DNA from: Peromyscus leucopus
Lineage: Eukaryota > Chordata > Mammalia > Rodentia > Cricetidae
Length of the DNA: 64,000 bases
Assembly (NCBI RefSeq): GCF_004664715.2
Contig: NC_051070.1
Location: 48,359,956 to 48,423,955, forward strand
Reading direction: 5' to 3'
The first letter of the stretch is position 1, and the number at the start of each line of letters is the position of its first letter. Made by a program: the position numbers and the translations under genes. Below are positions 63,916 through 64,000 of this stretch, piece by piece. Under the pieces are notes generated by a model that was given only the letters and a program-made list of their open reading frames with translations, was not told where the DNA came from and ran no database searches.

Positions 63916-64000
63916 CCATCATCAACCTGCCTCTGGACGAGGATTCTTTCCTTCTAGCCATCCCCAGTATATACTAGAGGGTCTCCAGCCCACTCCTAGG

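Larger units (their letters stand above)
49474..64000 (+). other. LRCH1: LRCH1 intron 1 (5' part, continues beyond the window)
   Basis: It begins with the donor GTGAGA at 49474. No acceptor followed by an LRR-coding exon is found up to 64000, so the whole interval is intron. The first ~860 bases belong to the CpG island; the rest is ordinary intron with L1, SINE, ERV and Tigger copies listed separately. A long first intron fits the large LRCH1 gene known in other mammals. Blocks 50340-51028, 51100-51475, 52460-53300, 53670-54540, 55260-56650, 57210-57590, 58170-58950, 60490-60990 and 63120-63865 hold no repeat or exon I can identify. Confidence 0.88.

Noticed and set aside
1..64000. CRISPR array, prophage, operon or other prokaryote-type system
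   Set aside because: Repeats are eukaryotic SINE/LINE/LTR/microsatellite types; there are no regularly spaced direct repeats with unique spacers, and no bacterial gene layout.

Overview
The window is rodent nuclear DNA, most probably from a cricetid (hamster, vole or deer-mouse group). It is packed with rodent SINEs (B1, B2/B3, B4/RSINE1, ID), rodent-type L1 3' UTRs and ERVL-type and ERV2-type solo LTRs. Young B1 copies carry the 'ggaaaggcgcaaagctac' type of right half (15298, 28032, 43491, 61830), which I associate with Cricetidae rather than with mouse or rat. The genus is not resolved. No bacterial, plasmid, CRISPR or other prokaryote-type feature is present.

Only one protein-coding gene is supported: the first coding exon of LRCH1 (leucine-rich repeats and calponin-homology domain containing 1) on the + strand at 49206-49473. 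It lies inside a CpG island of about 1.5 kb (about 48870-50335) and ends at a strong splice donor (CAG|GTGAGA). The island should hold the promoter and 5' UTR. It shows a possible 53-codon upstream ORF, GC boxes, G-rich tracts, and a YY1-like motif on the start codon. From 49474 to the window end is LRCH1 intron 1; the rest of the gene lies beyond 64000.

From 1 to about 48870 is intergenic DNA upstream of LRCH1. In other mammals the neighbour on this side is RUBCNL, then LCP1 (synteny from general knowledge, not seen here). I find no intact gene there. Interspersed and simple repeats fill about half. The repeat-poor blocks (about 0.1-1.8, 4.2-5.3, 20.2-21.5, 22.6-24.1, 28.7-30.0, 35.5-37.2 and 44.4-46.7 kb) hold only short, unconvincing ORFs and are where conserved enhancers would most likely lie. 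A 14-base exact match to the CTCF core consensus sits at 47779-47792, about 1.4 kb upstream of the LRCH1 start.

The repeats form readable strata. Ancient mammalian layers (MIR, L1M, MaLR, a Tigger DNA transposon, a URR1 hAT fragment) are cut by ERVL-type LTRs, and these by younger SINEs and ERV2-type solo LTRs. Several nestings keep exact target-site duplications: an LTR inside an ID (19235-19723), an LTR inside a B4 (38235-39052), an LTR and a B1 inside another LTR (32207-33166), an LTR inside a Tigger (58960-59822), and an L1 placed at the same target site as an older B1 (54541-55270).

No previously undescribed biological system is evident. The worthwhile items are the LRCH1 promoter architecture, the upstream CTCF motif, and the well-preserved nested insertion record. 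Repeat family names come from recalled consensus features and need a RepeatMasker run; boundaries without a target-site duplication are good to roughly 10-30 bases.
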